Position numbers and translations under genes: made by a program. Below the pieces are notes generated by a model. That model saw nothing but the letters and a program-made list of their open reading frames with translations. It ran no database searches and was not told the origin of the DNA. DNA of 64,000 nt from Desulfomicrobium orale DSM 12838 (lineage in GTDB: Bacteria > Desulfobacterota > Desulfovibrionia > Desulfovibrionales > Desulfomicrobiaceae): contig NZ_CP014230.1 in NCBI RefSeq assembly GCF_001553625.1, forward strand, positions 682,001 to 746,000, given 5' to 3'. Below, piece by piece: positions 9,384 through 17,417 of this stretch (the stretch's first letter is position 1; every line of letters starts with the position of its first letter).

Positions 9384-10394
9384 GTGACGAAACAACAAGC
9401 CAGCCTGTCCCGGAGCATTCTCCGCGCGTCCGGCCCTGTTTTCCGCAACAGATACCCGCATGGCCGCCCCGGCCTGCGAGATCTCCTGCGCTGGAACCGG
9501 GAACGCCGCAGGCAGGGGCTCCCCGCACCGCCCAGGGCGGACCTGTCGCCGGTGCCGCCGGACCTGGAACGTATCCACTCCGGCGCACCCAGGGGCCGCG
9601 TGACCTGGATCGGGCATTCCACCCTGCTGGTGCAGATGGCCGGGCTGAACATCCTGACGGATCCGCATTTTTCCGCCTGCGCCGCGCCCGTGCCCGGCCT
9701 CGGCCCCCGCAGATGGCAGCCGCCGGGGCTCGGTCTGGACGAACTGCCCGGCGTGGACATGGTCCTCATTTCCCACAACCACTACGACCACCTTGATCTG
9801 CCCAGCGTGCGTGCGCTGGCGGCGCGCAATCCGGATGCTCTGTTCGCCGTCCCCAGAGGGCTGGAAAGATGGTTCGCTACCCGCGTGCCGCACGCGCAGG
9901 TCCGGTCCATGGACTGGGACGAGCGCCTTCCGGCGGACTCCGGCACGGGGCTGGAGGTGTGCTTCGTGTCCGTACAGCATTGGAGCAAACGCGGCCTCTG
10001 GGACACGGACCGTTCCCTGTGGGGCGGCTTCGCCCTGCTCTCGGCCGGAATGCGCTTTTTCTTCGCCGGAGACCTGGGATATTCCGCGGCCTGCCGGGAT
10101 ATCGGCCGCCTGTACGGCCCCTTCGACCTGGCGGCCATTCCCATCGGGGCCTACGAGCCGCGCTGGTTCATGCACAATCAGCACATCAACCCGGAAGAGG
10201 CGGTGCAGGTTCACCGGGACATACGCTCCCGGCGCAGTCTGGGCATTCATTGGGGAACTTTTCACGGCATCACGGACGAACCGCTGGACCAGCCGCCCGC
10301 GGATCTGGCCGAAGCCAGAGAACAGGCGGGCATCCCGCCGGAAGAATTTTTCGTGCTGCGGCACGGGCAGAGCGTGGATATTCTGGAGGACTGA
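9384..10394 (+). CDS. Metallo-beta-lactamase-fold hydrolase (UlaG / NAPE-PLD-like)
   Basis: The metal-binding motif SHNHYDHLD lies near residue 130 and is preceded by WIGHSTLLVQMAG and ILTDPHFS, the signature of the UlaG and N-acyl-phosphatidylethanolamine phospholipase D group. Further ligands are visible at FAGDLGYS and in IHWGTFHG. Substrate cannot be told from the sequence; lipid-phosphate or lactone hydrolysis are both possible. The start is uncertain. The GTG at 9384 gives 336 residues and no in-frame ATG lies close by, although the frame is open much further upstream over minC. It stands alone, divergent from minC and convergent with the isomerase-like gene. Confidence 0.75.
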   Translation: MTKQQASLSRSILRASGPVFRNRYPHGRPGLRDLLRWNRERRRQGLPAPPRADLSPVPPDLERIHSGAPRGRVTWIGHSTLLVQMAGLNILTDPHFSACAAPVPGLGPRRWQPPGLGLDELPGVDMVLISHNHYDHLDLPSVRALAARNPDALFAVPRGLERWFATRVPHAQVRSMDWDERLPADSGTGLEVCFVSVQHWSKRGLWDTDRSLWGGFALLSAGMRFFFAGDLGYSAACRDIGRLYGPFDLAAIPIGAYEPRWFMHNQHINPEEAVQVHRDIRSRRSLGIHWGTFHGITDEPLDQPPADLAEAREQAGIPPEEFFVLRHGQSVDILED

Positions 10395-10439
10395 ATGCCG
10401 GGCCCTGCGTTTCTGCGGCCTCGAAATGATGCGGAGGGT

Positions 10440-11117
10440 TCAGGGCGCCAGCCCGGCGAACCCGGCCCGGGCCTCCCACACGAAGGCGGCCACCAACCCG
10501 GAGTCCTTGACACCGGAAGCGTCTTCCACGCCGGTGTGCACATCCACTCCCGCTGGAGCCACGGCGGCGACGGCCGCGCGCACGTTTTCCGGCCGCAACC
10601 CTCCGGCCAGCAGCACCGGCAGCGGAGAACAGCGGACCAGCTCCGCGCTGACGGCCCAGTCGTGCACCCGGCCGGTGGCTCCGCTGGCCCCGGAGGCAGG
10701 ATCGAAGGTATCGGTGATGAAGGCATCGCAGAAGGGCGCGTAGGCCCGGACAAACTCCTCCGGTGGCAGGCTGTCCCGCCCCACCACATAGCTTTTTATG
10801 AGGGCGAGACCACCTGCTTTCATCCGGGCCAGCACGTCTGGAGAAACAGGGCTGTGAACCTGGGCTGTGCGCACGTTCAGAAAGCGGCACAGGTCCTTCA
10901 GACGGCGCGGATCGTCCTCGTAGGTGATGACCACGCAGCGTGACGGGCCAAGAACGCCAATGATTTCACGGGCCCGGTCTTCGGACACGTCCTCGGCATG
11001 CACGGGCAGACGCAGGGGAAAGCCGAGCAGATGCACTCCCCGGTCCAGCACCATGCGGCCTTCCTCCACCGAGCGGATACCGGCCACCTGAATCAGGCCG
11101 GGGCGGAAAATGTTCAT
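10440..11117 (-). CDS. Phosphoribosylanthranilate isomerase-like protein lacking the catalytic cysteine
   Basis: The 225-residue product has the TrpF beta-alpha barrel pattern: an N-terminal VAGI turn, RTAQVHSP near residue 84, the phosphate-binding run TDTFDPASGASGATGRVHDW near 135-155 and LLAGGLRPENV near 178. In true TrpF the first strand reads K-I/V-C-G, where the cysteine is the general base; here it reads QVAGI, so the cysteine is alanine. The aspartate of the DTFD segment is retained. No other trp gene is nearby. It is the third gene of an operon with overlapping ATGA junctions (88-residue protein, cupin, this gene). A different isomerase or sugar-phosphate role is more likely than tryptophan synthesis. 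Confidence 0.7.
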   Translation of the reverse strand: MNIFRPGLIQVAGIRSVEEGRMVLDRGVHLLGFPLRLPVHAEDVSEDRAREIIGVLGPSRCVVITYEDDPRRLKDLCRFLNVRTAQVHSPVSPDVLARMKAGGLALIKSYVVGRDSLPPEEFVRAYAPFCDAFITDTFDPASGASGATGRVHDWAVSAELVRCSPLPVLLAGGLRPENVRAAVAAVAPAGVDVHTGVEDASGVKDSGLVAAFVWEARAGFAGLAP

Positions 11118-11422
11118 GAACGCGAAAGCGGCTGGAAATCGTATTCGCCCACGCCCTGCACCAGAAGATACGTCGCCGTTCCTGCCAGTGCGGCCATCCG
11201 GTGCGGACGGTCGGGACGAATGGAGCAGCGCTGGCCGGACGCAAACCGGAACTCCTCGTCCGGCTCGGCCGCATGCACGCAAATTCGCCCGGACAGACAG
11301 CACATGTGGTCTGTGACCTCGCCATGCACATGCCAGGGCACGGACTCTTCCGGATCGAGCGGCATGATCCGGACCCGCACATCCTTTGTCCACAGGATGG
11401 CTTCCGGCCCGGGCTGCGTCAT
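11114..11422 (-). CDS. Cupin-domain protein
   Basis: This 102-residue single-domain cupin has the first motif as PWHVHGEVTDHMCCLSG (metal-type histidines) near residues 29-45 and the second as PDRPHRMAAL near residue 70. Such small cupins bind a metal and a small ligand, often a sugar or an acid. It overlaps its upstream neighbour and the downstream isomerase-like gene by four bases each (ATGA), so the three are translated together. The substrate is unknown. Confidence 0.75.
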   Translation of the reverse strand: MTQPGPEAILWTKDVRVRIMPLDPEESVPWHVHGEVTDHMCCLSGRICVHAAEPDEEFRFASGQRCSIRPDRPHRMAALAGTATYLLVQGVGEYDFQPLSRS

Positions 11423-11685
11423 TTTTTCCCCGCTTCCCGCAGAAGATACCGCGCCGTTTCCAGATCGTAGATCTTGAGTGGATCGCCGTGGGCCTTGCGT
11501 TCGGCGAACATCTGCGCCCCGCGCCGGATGATGTCCATGTCCAGCCAGCCGTGCCGCTCCCAGATTTCCGGATAATCGGCATTACTGAGCCGGAATTCAA
11601 TGACGCCGTCCTGCTCCCGCACATACATGCGGATGCGTTTGTTGTTGGGGTACGGGTAGTAATAAACGCCTTCCTTGTCCTGCAC
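11419..11685 (-). CDS. Hypothetical 88-residue protein, first gene of the cupin operon
   Basis: I do not recognise a named family. The protein is soluble, tyrosine-rich at the start (EGVYYYPYPNNKRIRMYV) and charged, with a helical C-terminal half ending in LETARYLLREAGKK. The start codon is preceded by a strong purine box (AGGAGGCGG, minus strand). It overlaps the cupin start by four bases. A link to the cupin and isomerase-like products is the only functional clue. Confidence 0.7.
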   Translation of the reverse strand: MQDKEGVYYYPYPNNKRIRMYVREQDGVIEFRLSNADYPEIWERHGWLDMDIIRRGAQMFAERKAHGDPLKIYDLETARYLLREAGKK

Positions 11686-11773
11686 TGTCCGCCTCCTGAA
11701 GTAATTTCTGCGGGATTTTCAAAGCCCGCCCTGAATGTCAATCCGGCCCTTTCACACACATCCTGAATTTAAT

Positions 11774-11802
11774 TTGACAGACAAGATGCTTGAGCATATT
11801 TA
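11774..11802 (+). promoter_or_regulatory. Promoter with embedded palindrome upstream of the CDF exporter
   Basis: A perfect -35 TTGACA (11774-11779) is followed by a 17-base spacer and the -10 box TATTTA (11797-11802). The spacer contains the palindrome ATGCT-TG-AGCAT (11786-11797), well placed to act as an operator. The MarR regulator encoded at 12735 is a candidate ligand-responsive repressor. The exporter start lies about 40 bases downstream. Confidence 0.5.
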
Positions 11803-11842
11803 TTTTGATATACAAACATTACGATACCCAAGAGAAACCGCC

Positions 11843-12742
11843 ATGCACGATCATCACCATTCCCACTGCCACCACGATCACGACCACGGAGAACGCGGCG
11901 CCCGCTTTGTTTTCTGGCTGACCGTCGTCACCATGGCCGTGGAGATCTTCTCCGGCTGGCTGTTCGGCTCCATGGCTCTGCTGGCCGACGGCTGGCATAT
12001 GGCCAGTCATGCCGGAGCCATGGCCGTGGCCTGGTTCGCCTACATCTATACCCGCAAGAACGCCGACAACCCGGATCTCGTTTTCGGCGCGGGCAAGATC
12101 AACACCCTGGCCGGATTCGCATCCGCCGTGGGGCTGCTTCTGGTTTCCGTGTACATGGGCGCGGAATCCGTCATGCGCTTCTTCACTCCCGTGGACATCG
12201 CCTTTGCCCAGGCCGCGGCGGTGGCGGTTCTCGGACTCACCGTCAATCTGGTCAGCGTCTGGATGCTCCGGGATGAAGACCATCTGCACGCCCACGACCA
12301 CAATCTGAAAGCGGCCTACATGCACGTTCTGGCCGACACCCTGACCTCCATCCTGGCCATTTTCGCCCTGCTGGCCGGAAAATTCCTGGGACTTGCCTGG
12401 CTGGACCCGCTCATGGGCATGGCCGGAGCCCTGCTGGTGGGACAGTGGTCTCTGGGGCTGCTCCGCGAAACATCGCGCGTGCTGCTGGACTACCGCGCGG
12501 ACCGGTCCCTCCTGCGGGACATGCGCCAGCGTCTGGAAACCGACGGCCGGACCAGGGTCCACCGTCTGGATGTATGGAGCGTGGGAGCCGCCGGGCTGGC
12601 CGCGCAACTGACCGTCGAAGACCCGAGCCCCCGGCCGCCGGAGCATTACCGGAATCTGCTGGCCCAGATTCCGGGCCTCGCACGCGTCACGGTGGAGGTC
12701 CGCTCCAGCGCGGAATGTCAGGTGGAGGCGAGCCATGCATGA
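11843..12742 (+). CDS. Cation diffusion facilitator (DmeF/CzcD-type metal exporter)
   Basis: This 299-residue inner-membrane protein exchanges divalent metal for protons. It opens with a histidine-rich segment (MHDHHHSHCHHDHDHGE), has six predicted membrane segments and another metal-rich loop (HLHAHDHN) between segments four and five. The metal-site motifs ALLADGWHMASH (segment II) and HVLADTLTS (segment V) are present. The N-terminal histidines and the HxxxH-type sites resemble DmeF (cobalt, nickel) or CzcD (zinc). The ATG at 11843 is chosen over an earlier one because the metal-binding tail begins there and the promoter lies just upstream. It overlaps the MarR gene by eight bases. Confidence 0.88.
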   Translation: MHDHHHSHCHHDHDHGERGARFVFWLTVVTMAVEIFSGWLFGSMALLADGWHMASHAGAMAVAWFAYIYTRKNADNPDLVFGAGKINTLAGFASAVGLLLVSVYMGAESVMRFFTPVDIAFAQAAAVAVLGLTVNLVSVWMLRDEDHLHAHDHNLKAAYMHVLADTLTSILAIFALLAGKFLGLAWLDPLMGMAGALLVGQWSLGLLRETSRVLLDYRADRSLLRDMRQRLETDGRTRVHRLDVWSVGAAGLAAQLTVEDPSPRPPEHYRNLLAQIPGLARVTVEVRSSAECQVEASHA

Positions 12743-13151
12743 GACCGGAGAGCTGAGCGATCTGCTCATCGAATTCTATGAAAAATTCTCTTCCTGGGAA
12801 CAGGCCGTGGTCCGCGACAGCGCCATCACTCTGCCCCAGATGCACACTCTGGCCATTCTGGGCCAGCAGAGTCCGCTGCGCATGAAGGAACTGGCCGCAA
12901 AAATGGGCATCACCACCGGCACCCTCACCGTCAACGTGGACCGTCTGGAAAAGCAGGGTCTGGTGGCCCGCATCCCTCACGAGACAGACCGCCGCTCCAT
13001 TCTGGTCACCCTGACCGAGGCCGGGCAGGCCCTGCATCAGGAGCATCAGAATCACCACCTGCACCTGACCCGTGACCTGCAGGCGGCCCTGACTCCGGAG
13101 GAAACGCGGCAGCTTCAGGACATTCTCGCCAAGCTGCTCCAGGTGCTGTAA
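12735..13151 (+). CDS. MarR-family transcriptional regulator
   Basis: The 138-residue winged-helix protein has the recognition region MKELAAKMGITTGTLTVNVD around residues 50-70 and the wing KQGLVARIPHETDRRSILVTLT, the typical MarR D-x-R signature. It starts inside the last codons of the CDF exporter, so the two are co-transcribed. It probably autoregulates the pair through the palindrome at 11786-11797. The ligand is unknown. A terminator follows at 13181. Confidence 0.88.
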   Translation: MHETGELSDLLIEFYEKFSSWEQAVVRDSAITLPQMHTLAILGQQSPLRMKELAAKMGITTGTLTVNVDRLEKQGLVARIPHETDRRSILVTLTEAGQALHQEHQNHHLHLTRDLQAALTPEETRQLQDILAKLLQVL

Positions 13152-13180
13152 ACCCGAAAGGCCGTGCCCCCGCAGATGCC

Positions 13181-13219
13181 GCCGGCGTCCCGACCCGCCA
13201 GCCGGGACGTCGGCTTTTC
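13181..13219 (+). terminator. Intrinsic terminator of the CDF-marR operon
   Basis: The stem GCCGGCGTCCCG (13181-13192) pairs with CGGGACGTCGGC (13203-13214) with one mismatch, over a ten-base loop, and is followed by TTTTCTT. Confidence 0.75.
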
Positions 13220-13289
13220 TTGGCCCGCGTTTTCGGGTAGCGTCCTTACGCACCGCCCGTCAGGGCCAAACCCGCAAACCAGCCTCGCC

Positions 13290-14039
13290 ATGAACACAGC
13301 ACCCGCAAACACAGCCCTTCCGGCCCGTATCTGGCCCACACTGAATTTTTACGCCCGCACCATGGCCATTGTCTTCCGGGCCGCATGGCGGACCCGAAAC
13401 GGCTATTCCATGGGGCAATGGGCCGAAGACAGCCTGACCTTCCGGCGCGGCTGCGAAGCCTGCGGCCTGCGCTTCCATGTGGAAAATCTGGAAGCCTTCG
13501 CCGATCTTCCCGGCCCCTGCGTCATTGTGGCCAACCACATGTCCACTCTGGAGACCTTCATTCTGCCGGGGCTGCTGGCCCCCATCAAACCCGTGACCTT
13601 CGTGCTCAAGCGCAGCCTGACCACCTACCCGGTCTTCCGACGCGTCATCAATTCCATCTCGCCCATCGTCGTGGACCGGACCAATCCGCGCGAGGACTTC
13701 AAGACGGTCATGGAGGAAGGAACGAAGCGTCTGGGGGCGGGGCTTTCCGTCATCGTCTTTCCCCAGACCACACGCACCATGGAGCTGAACCGCCAGGCCT
13801 TCAATTCCATCGGCGTCAAGCTGGCCAAAAAAGCCGAAGTGCCGATTCTGCCCCTGGCTCTCAAAACCGACGCCTGGGGCATAGGCACTCTCTGCAAGGA
13901 CTACGGCCCCATTCGCCCGGAACTCCCGGCGCGCTTCGCCTTCGGCGTCCCCTTGCATGTTCACGGTTCGGGCAAAAGCGAGCATGAAGAGGTAATGGAG
14001 TTCATCCACTGGAAGCTGGCCGGATGGAAGATGCCGTGA
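13290..14039 (+). CDS. PlsC-like 1-acyl-glycerol-3-phosphate acyltransferase
   Basis: The 249-residue protein carries the acyltransferase block I as VANHMSTLETF near residue 90, where the usual NHx4D is NHx4E, and block III as FPQTTRTM near 160, where the usual FPEGTR is altered. These changes keep the catalytic histidine. A hydrophobic segment lies before block I, consistent with a peripheral inner-membrane enzyme of phospholipid synthesis. The ATG at 13290 is preferred over an earlier in-frame one because it follows the preceding terminator. The asparaginase gene overlaps its stop. Confidence 0.8.
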   Translation: MNTAPANTALPARIWPTLNFYARTMAIVFRAAWRTRNGYSMGQWAEDSLTFRRGCEACGLRFHVENLEAFADLPGPCVIVANHMSTLETFILPGLLAPIKPVTFVLKRSLTTYPVFRRVINSISPIVVDRTNPREDFKTVMEEGTKRLGAGLSVIVFPQTTRTMELNRQAFNSIGVKLAKKAEVPILPLALKTDAWGIGTLCKDYGPIRPELPARFAFGVPLHVHGSGKSEHEEVMEFIHWKLAGWKMP

Positions 14040-15076
14040 AAAAACGGGTGGCCATCCTGTACACCGGCGGCACCATCGGCATGAAGCCCACGCCCGACGG
14101 CTACGCCCCCGAGCCCGGGCATCTGAGCAGACTCATGGCCTCCATGCCCGATTTTTCCGCTCCCGAAGTACCCGCCTACATCATCCGGGAATACGAGCCG
14201 CTGCTGGATTCCTCCAACATGGGCCCCCGGCACTGGCAGATCATCGCCAGGGATATCGCGAAACTCTACACCGGATTCGACGGATTCATCGTCATCCACG
14301 GCACGGACACCATGGCATACACGGCCTCGGCCCTGCCGTTCATGCTGGAAGGGCTGGACAAGCCCGTCATCCTGACCGGCTCCCAGATCCCCTTGTGCGA
14401 AATCCGCAGCGACGGCCGGGACAACCTGATCACCGCCCTGATGATCATCGCCCAGGCCCCCGTGCCCGAAGTCTGCCTGTGCTTCGGCAACCGTCTGTTG
14501 CGCGGCTGCCGGGCCACCAAGGTGGATGCGGCGGGCTTTCAGGCCTTTGATTCCCCCAACTACCCGGACCTGGGAACTATCGGGGTGACCATCCGTACCC
14601 GGCGGCCGTGCGTGCCTCCCGAAACGGCCAGGAAACTGACCATCCATGCCCTGTCCGAAGCCCGTGTAGGCGCGTTGCGGCTCTTCCCCGGCATTTCCGC
14701 GGAGCTGGTCGCCAACGTGCTGCGCTCCCCCCTGCAAGGGCTGGTGCTCGAAACGTACGGCATGGGCAACGGCCCTTCGGACGACCGAGAGCTCATGGCC
14801 GTCCTCGCCGAAGCCTGCGGCCGGGGCGTGGTTATCGTCAACTGCACGCAATGCCTGCGGGGCGCGGTAAACCAGAGCGGCTACCAGGCCGGGTCCGCTC
14901 TGGCCGCCTGCGGCGTGGCGTCCGGAGCGGACATGACCCCGGAAGCGGCTCTGACCAAAATGATTTACCTGTTCAGTCTGGGGCTTCCGCCGGAAGAAAT
15001 ACGCATGCAAATGACCAGGAATCTGCGCGGCGAACTGACCGAAGACGAATCCCTCGAATGCGCCCCACATCTGTGA
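14036..15076 (+). CDS. ansA: Type I L-asparaginase
   Basis: It hydrolyses asparagine to aspartate and ammonia in the cytoplasm. The first catalytic threonine lies in VAILYTGGTIGM at the N-terminus and the second triad in HGTDTMAYTAS near residue 90, with the lysine region near 160. At 346 residues it matches type I enzymes. I prefer the GTG at 14036, which overlaps the plsC stop as GTGA and gives the family start KKRVAILYTGGTIG; an ATG at 14024 would add four residues. No signal peptide is seen, which fits the cytoplasmic form. Confidence 0.9.
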   Translation: MKKRVAILYTGGTIGMKPTPDGYAPEPGHLSRLMASMPDFSAPEVPAYIIREYEPLLDSSNMGPRHWQIIARDIAKLYTGFDGFIVIHGTDTMAYTASALPFMLEGLDKPVILTGSQIPLCEIRSDGRDNLITALMIIAQAPVPEVCLCFGNRLLRGCRATKVDAAGFQAFDSPNYPDLGTIGVTIRTRRPCVPPETARKLTIHALSEARVGALRLFPGISAELVANVLRSPLQGLVLETYGMGNGPSDDRELMAVLAEACGRGVVIVNCTQCLRGAVNQSGYQAGSALAACGVASGADMTPEAALTKMIYLFSLGLPPEEIRMQMTRNLRGELTEDESLECAPHL

Positions 15077-15140
15077 GCACGGCCGGAGAATATCCCGCTC
15101 GCTGCGGCCCTATCTACTGCCTGTTCCTTCACGAGGCACC

Positions 15141-15212
15141 ATGGAGCTGATACGCAGCATCCTCAGCATGATCCGGAGAAATACCAATCAGGCTCCATTG
15201 CTGTCCGGCTAA
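15141..15212 (+). CDS. Possible 23-residue peptide
   Basis: An ATG at 15141, five bases after a GAGG box, opens a 23-codon frame with a basic amphipathic N-terminal half (MELIRSILSMIRRN). It lies between ansA and the IS pair. It may be real, or a chance frame in what was a longer region before the insertions. I see no family. Confidence 0.2.
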   Translation: MELIRSILSMIRRNTNQAPLLSG

Positions 15213-15226
15213 GCGATGCAATCTAG

Positions 15227-16071
15227 GCTCAGGCCTCATTAATTGTAAAAATCAGGAAAGTTGGTTAGTTGTGCTCAGGGAGGACGTCATGAGCCAACTT
15301 TTCTACCTTTCTGCCGAACAACTCGAACGTATCAAGCCCTTCTTTCCACGATCACATGGTATTCCGCGGGTCGATGACCGGAAAGTCATCAGCGGACTCA
15401 TTTATGTCATCAAACATGGCCTGCAATGGAAAGATGCACCGCGTGAGTATGGCCCGTATAAAACGCTGTACAACCGCTTTTTGCGCTGGAGCCGGATGGG
15501 CGTCTTCAACAATATTTTTACCGAATTGGCAAAAACAGCGGGAAAAGATGGACGATTGATGATCGATGCAACCCACCTCAAGGCGCATCGTACCGCCGCA
15601 AGCTTACTCAAAAAGGGGCTCTTTCCCGCTGCATCGGACGCACAAAGGGCGGCCTGAACTCCAAACTCCATGCTGTTTGCGACGGTCACGGCAGGCCTCT
15701 GGCCATGAAGCTCACAGAAGGCCAGGTAAGCGACTACAAAGGAGCCGCCCTGCTTATGGATGCCATAGATGCTTTGCCCGAGGCCAGAGAGCTGCTGGCG
15801 GATCGTGGTTATGACGCCGACTGGTTCCGTGATGCCCTGCGCGCCAGAGGCATTACGCCCTGCATCCCGCCCAGAAGGAGCCGGAAGAGACCCTGCTCGT
15901 ACGATAACGATCTGTATAAACAGCGGCACAAGATCGAGATCATGTTTGGCAGGATCAAGGACTGGCGCAGAATTGCCATGCGTTATGACCGCTGCGCGCA
16001 TACCTTCTTTTCAGCTCTGTGCCTCGCGGCTTCCCTCATTTTCTATCTCATTTAATGAGGCCTGAACCTAG
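15227..16071 (+). mobile_element. IS5-family insertion sequence, copy B (845 bp)
   Basis: It has the same ends as copy A (AGGCCTCATTAA core) and the same length, in opposite orientation. CTAG is found at 15223-15226 and 16068-16071. The right-hand CTAG also forms the left flank of the next element. The transposase proteins of copies A and B differ at several positions (for example KTAGKDG against KTAGQDG), so the two copies have diverged. Confidence 0.9.
15289..16055 (+). CDS. IS5-family DDE transposase, two overlapping frames (copy B)
   Basis: The first frame starts at the ATG at 15289 (MSQLFYLS) and stops at 15657. The second frame ends at 16055 and carries LADRGYDADWF and RHKIEIMFGRIKDWRR. 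The -1 overlap at about 15608 reads CTCAAAAAGGGG, so the slippery run has five A residues where copy A has six. No other lesion is visible, and full-length transposase would need frameshifting. Confidence 0.85.
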
Positions 16072-16905
16072 ATAGTGTCGTCAAACTATGAATAATATGG
16101 CAACACCTCTTCATGTATGACAGGAGGGGCTATGTACGCACATCGACGACACGATATTTCTGACAGAGTTTGGGAAAACATACAGGCGCATCTCCCTGGC
16201 AAAAAGGGGAGCGTTGGTCACCCGGCCGGAGACAACAGGCTGTTTATTAACGCGGTGTTCTGGATATTGCGGACGGGAGCGCCATGGCGTGATCTGCCTC
16301 CTGACCTTGGGGACTGGAAAAATACCCATCGCCGGTTTTGCCGTTGGCGTGACCGGGGTGTTTGGGAAAAACTCCTTGAAGTGCTCATGGTTGAGCCTGA
16401 CTATGAGTGGCTGATGATTGATGCGAGCCATTGCAAAGTGCATCCCCATGCTGCCGGAGCGGTTGGCGGCAATCAGGCGATGAGCCGTACAAGAGGGGGC
16501 TCAACACCAAAATACATCTGGCCGTGGATGCGCATGGTATGCCGCTCAGAGTTGCTGTTACAGAAGGTACCAGAGCTGATTGCAAGGAAGCGTGCGCATT
16601 GATTGACGGCTTGAGCGCGGAGATGCTTTTGGCTGATCGCGGATATGACAGCAATGAACTTATAGACAAGGCTGTTGAGTCCGGCTGCCAGCCCGTCATC
16701 CCGCCCAGAAAAAATCGCAGGGAGCAACGCGATTATGACAGAGAACTATACCGTGTACGGCACTTGGTCGAGAATGCCTTTCTTCACCTCAAGAGATGGC
16801 GTGGCATCGCCACGCGTTATGCAAAACGAAGCCTCTCCTTCCTTGCCGCCGTGCAAATCAGGTGTATCTCATTGTGGGCAGAAATAATTTGACGATACCA
16901 TCTAG
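16072..16905 (+). mobile_element. IS5-family insertion sequence, different subtype (834 bp)
   Basis: The terminal inverted repeats are TAGATAGTGTCGTCAAA at the left and the near-complement TTTGACGATACCATCTA at the right. CTAG is at 16068-16071 and 16902-16905. It abuts copy B with no spacer other than the shared CTAG. Confidence 0.88.
16132..16892 (+). CDS. IS5-family DDE transposase of the 834-bp element, two frames
   Basis: The first frame starts at the ATG at 16132, right after an AGGAGGGG box (MYAHRRHDISD), and contains LMIDASHCKVHPHA with the first Asp. The second frame, in -1, ends at 16892 and holds LLADRGYDSNE and RHLVENAFLHLKRWRG with the Glu. The switch region lies at about 16490 in a run AAGAGGGGGC. 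It is distinct from the transposase of copies A and B. Confidence 0.85.
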
Positions 16906-17417
16906 GCGTCTTCAAAACCGTCTCCGTCCTGCAAGATTTCTCCAGCCCTCCATTTCCCTCGCCAGCCAAAATTCGCGCGCCCCCTGACATGTCCGAGGGC
17001 GGTCCTGCCCCCCGGCCTTTCGTGCACAGGTCGCGTATTTTCCTCCTCACGGCCCGGTCACAACCAGTCCGCTCCAGGCGGGCAGACCAGCAGCGCATCC
17101 GCGCCCCTCATCGATGAATCAATCGTCAAAAACATGTTCGCCGTGCAGAAATTTCCCGATACGGCCGGACGTCTCTTGAAGGAAAACAGCCTTCGAAAAC
17201 ATGTATCCCGCCCGATACAAGCCAGTCCTCACTTTCCAGCCTGCATGAGAATCACTTCAGCCGCCGGAGACAGTTGAGCGCATTTATTGCATACGCTTTC
17301 CCTGCGAAACATGTCCGCGCCGGTTCTGAACTTTTTTGCCTATCCGGGCGGGACGGTTTCCGCATATTTTCCCCAGGCCATGTGTCAACAAATCTTCACG
17401 CATAAACGAGAAAGCCC
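16906..17417. other. Intergenic region upstream of the chemoreceptor
   Basis: About 510 bases with no supported gene. The part next to the IS is GC-rich and featureless; nearer the chemoreceptor it is more AT-rich. A weak hairpin (GAAGG-N7-CCTTC) lies near 17177-17193. I see no convincing sigma-70 or sigma-28 promoter. Confidence 0.5.

Noticed and set aside
15141-15212. Toxin-like small peptide next to ansA
   Set aside because: Short and amphipathic, but there is no antitoxin gene, antisense promoter or family match; kept only as a low-confidence frame.
1207-15226. Composite transposon carrying minCDE and purA between two IS copies
   Set aside because: The cargo is ordinary housekeeping DNA and the copies are diverged, so joint transposition is unlikely; only inversion potential is reported.
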